Positions 30,886 to 30,914 of a stretch of DNA of 30,914 nucleotides are shown one piece after another. The DNA is taken from positions 1-30,914 of the forward strand of contig SGPL01000399.1 in assembly GCA_004802705.1 (NCBI GenBank), read 5' to 3'. Origin of the DNA: Bondarzewia mesenterica (Eukaryota > Basidiomycota > Agaricomycetes > Russulales > Bondarzewiaceae). A program made the translations under genes and the position numbers. Each line of letters starts with the position of its first letter. Position 1 is the stretch's first letter. The notes under the pieces are model-generated. The model was not told the DNA's origin and made no database searches. It was given only the letters and a program-made list of their open reading frames with translations.

Positions 30886-30914
30886 TGGACGCTGGGGCCC
30901 GGAGAACCCAGATC

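Noticed and set aside
1..30914. tRNA, rRNA, CRISPR array or intact transposon
   Set aside because: No tRNA-like internal promoter boxes with cloverleaf arms, no regularly spaced repeats, and no transposase or reverse transcriptase motifs were seen by eye. A tRNAscan and repeat-library search would be decisive.

Overview
This window is nuclear DNA from a basidiomycete fungus, most likely a mushroom-forming agaricomycete. The evidence is a high density of very short spliceosomal introns (mostly 49-80 nt), compact alternating gene orientation, and typical agaricomycete gene types: an LRR-like F-box protein, a secreted GMC oxidoreductase, a fungal TOK-type potassium channel and a small NTF2-fold-like protein. 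I did not identify a species. Exon boundaries were worked out by hand from reading-frame continuity and GT-AG signals. The models for CTP synthase, the DEAD-box helicase, Derlin, OPRT, ChAP, the CCDC6-like protein, the permease, the GMC enzyme and the NTF2-like protein all close in frame.

Layout from left to right: HIS5-type histidinol-phosphate aminotransferase (minus, cut by the left edge, one apparent frameshift); CTP synthase (plus, 12 exons); mitochondrial MSS116-type DEAD-box RNA helicase (minus); Derlin (plus); orotate phosphoribosyltransferase (minus); TOK1-type two-pore potassium channel (plus, one apparent frameshift and one N); F-box protein (plus, one apparent frameshift); exomer cargo adaptor of the Chs5-Arf1-binding (ChAP) family (plus); CCDC6/DUF2046-like coiled-coil protein (plus, GC-AG intron); NCS1 purine-cytosine permease (minus); GMC oxidoreductase (plus, 17 exons); NTF2/SnoaL-like protein (plus). 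The right end is gene-poor (27.1-30.9 kb). It holds one small unknown gene with a possible mitochondrial presequence, one unresolved exon-like stretch, a short hairpin and repeated motifs at the extreme end.

Four gene pairs are divergent and share short promoter regions: HIS5/CTP synthase, helicase/Derlin, OPRT/TOK1 and permease/GMC. The first contains a Gcn4/Cpc1-type TGACTC site. The second contains two CACGTG E-boxes spaced 11 bp apart. Three genes concern pyrimidines or nucleobases (CTP synthase, OPRT, purine-cytosine permease), and histidine synthesis is also linked to nucleotide metabolism. This may be chance, and I see no classical biosynthetic cluster.

I see no tRNA, rRNA, CRISPR array or intact transposon. 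I did not find a convincing undescribed system. The points most worth a second look are the GMC enzyme lacking its second catalytic histidine, the paired E-boxes, and three single-base insertions that break otherwise well-conserved genes and are probably sequence errors.
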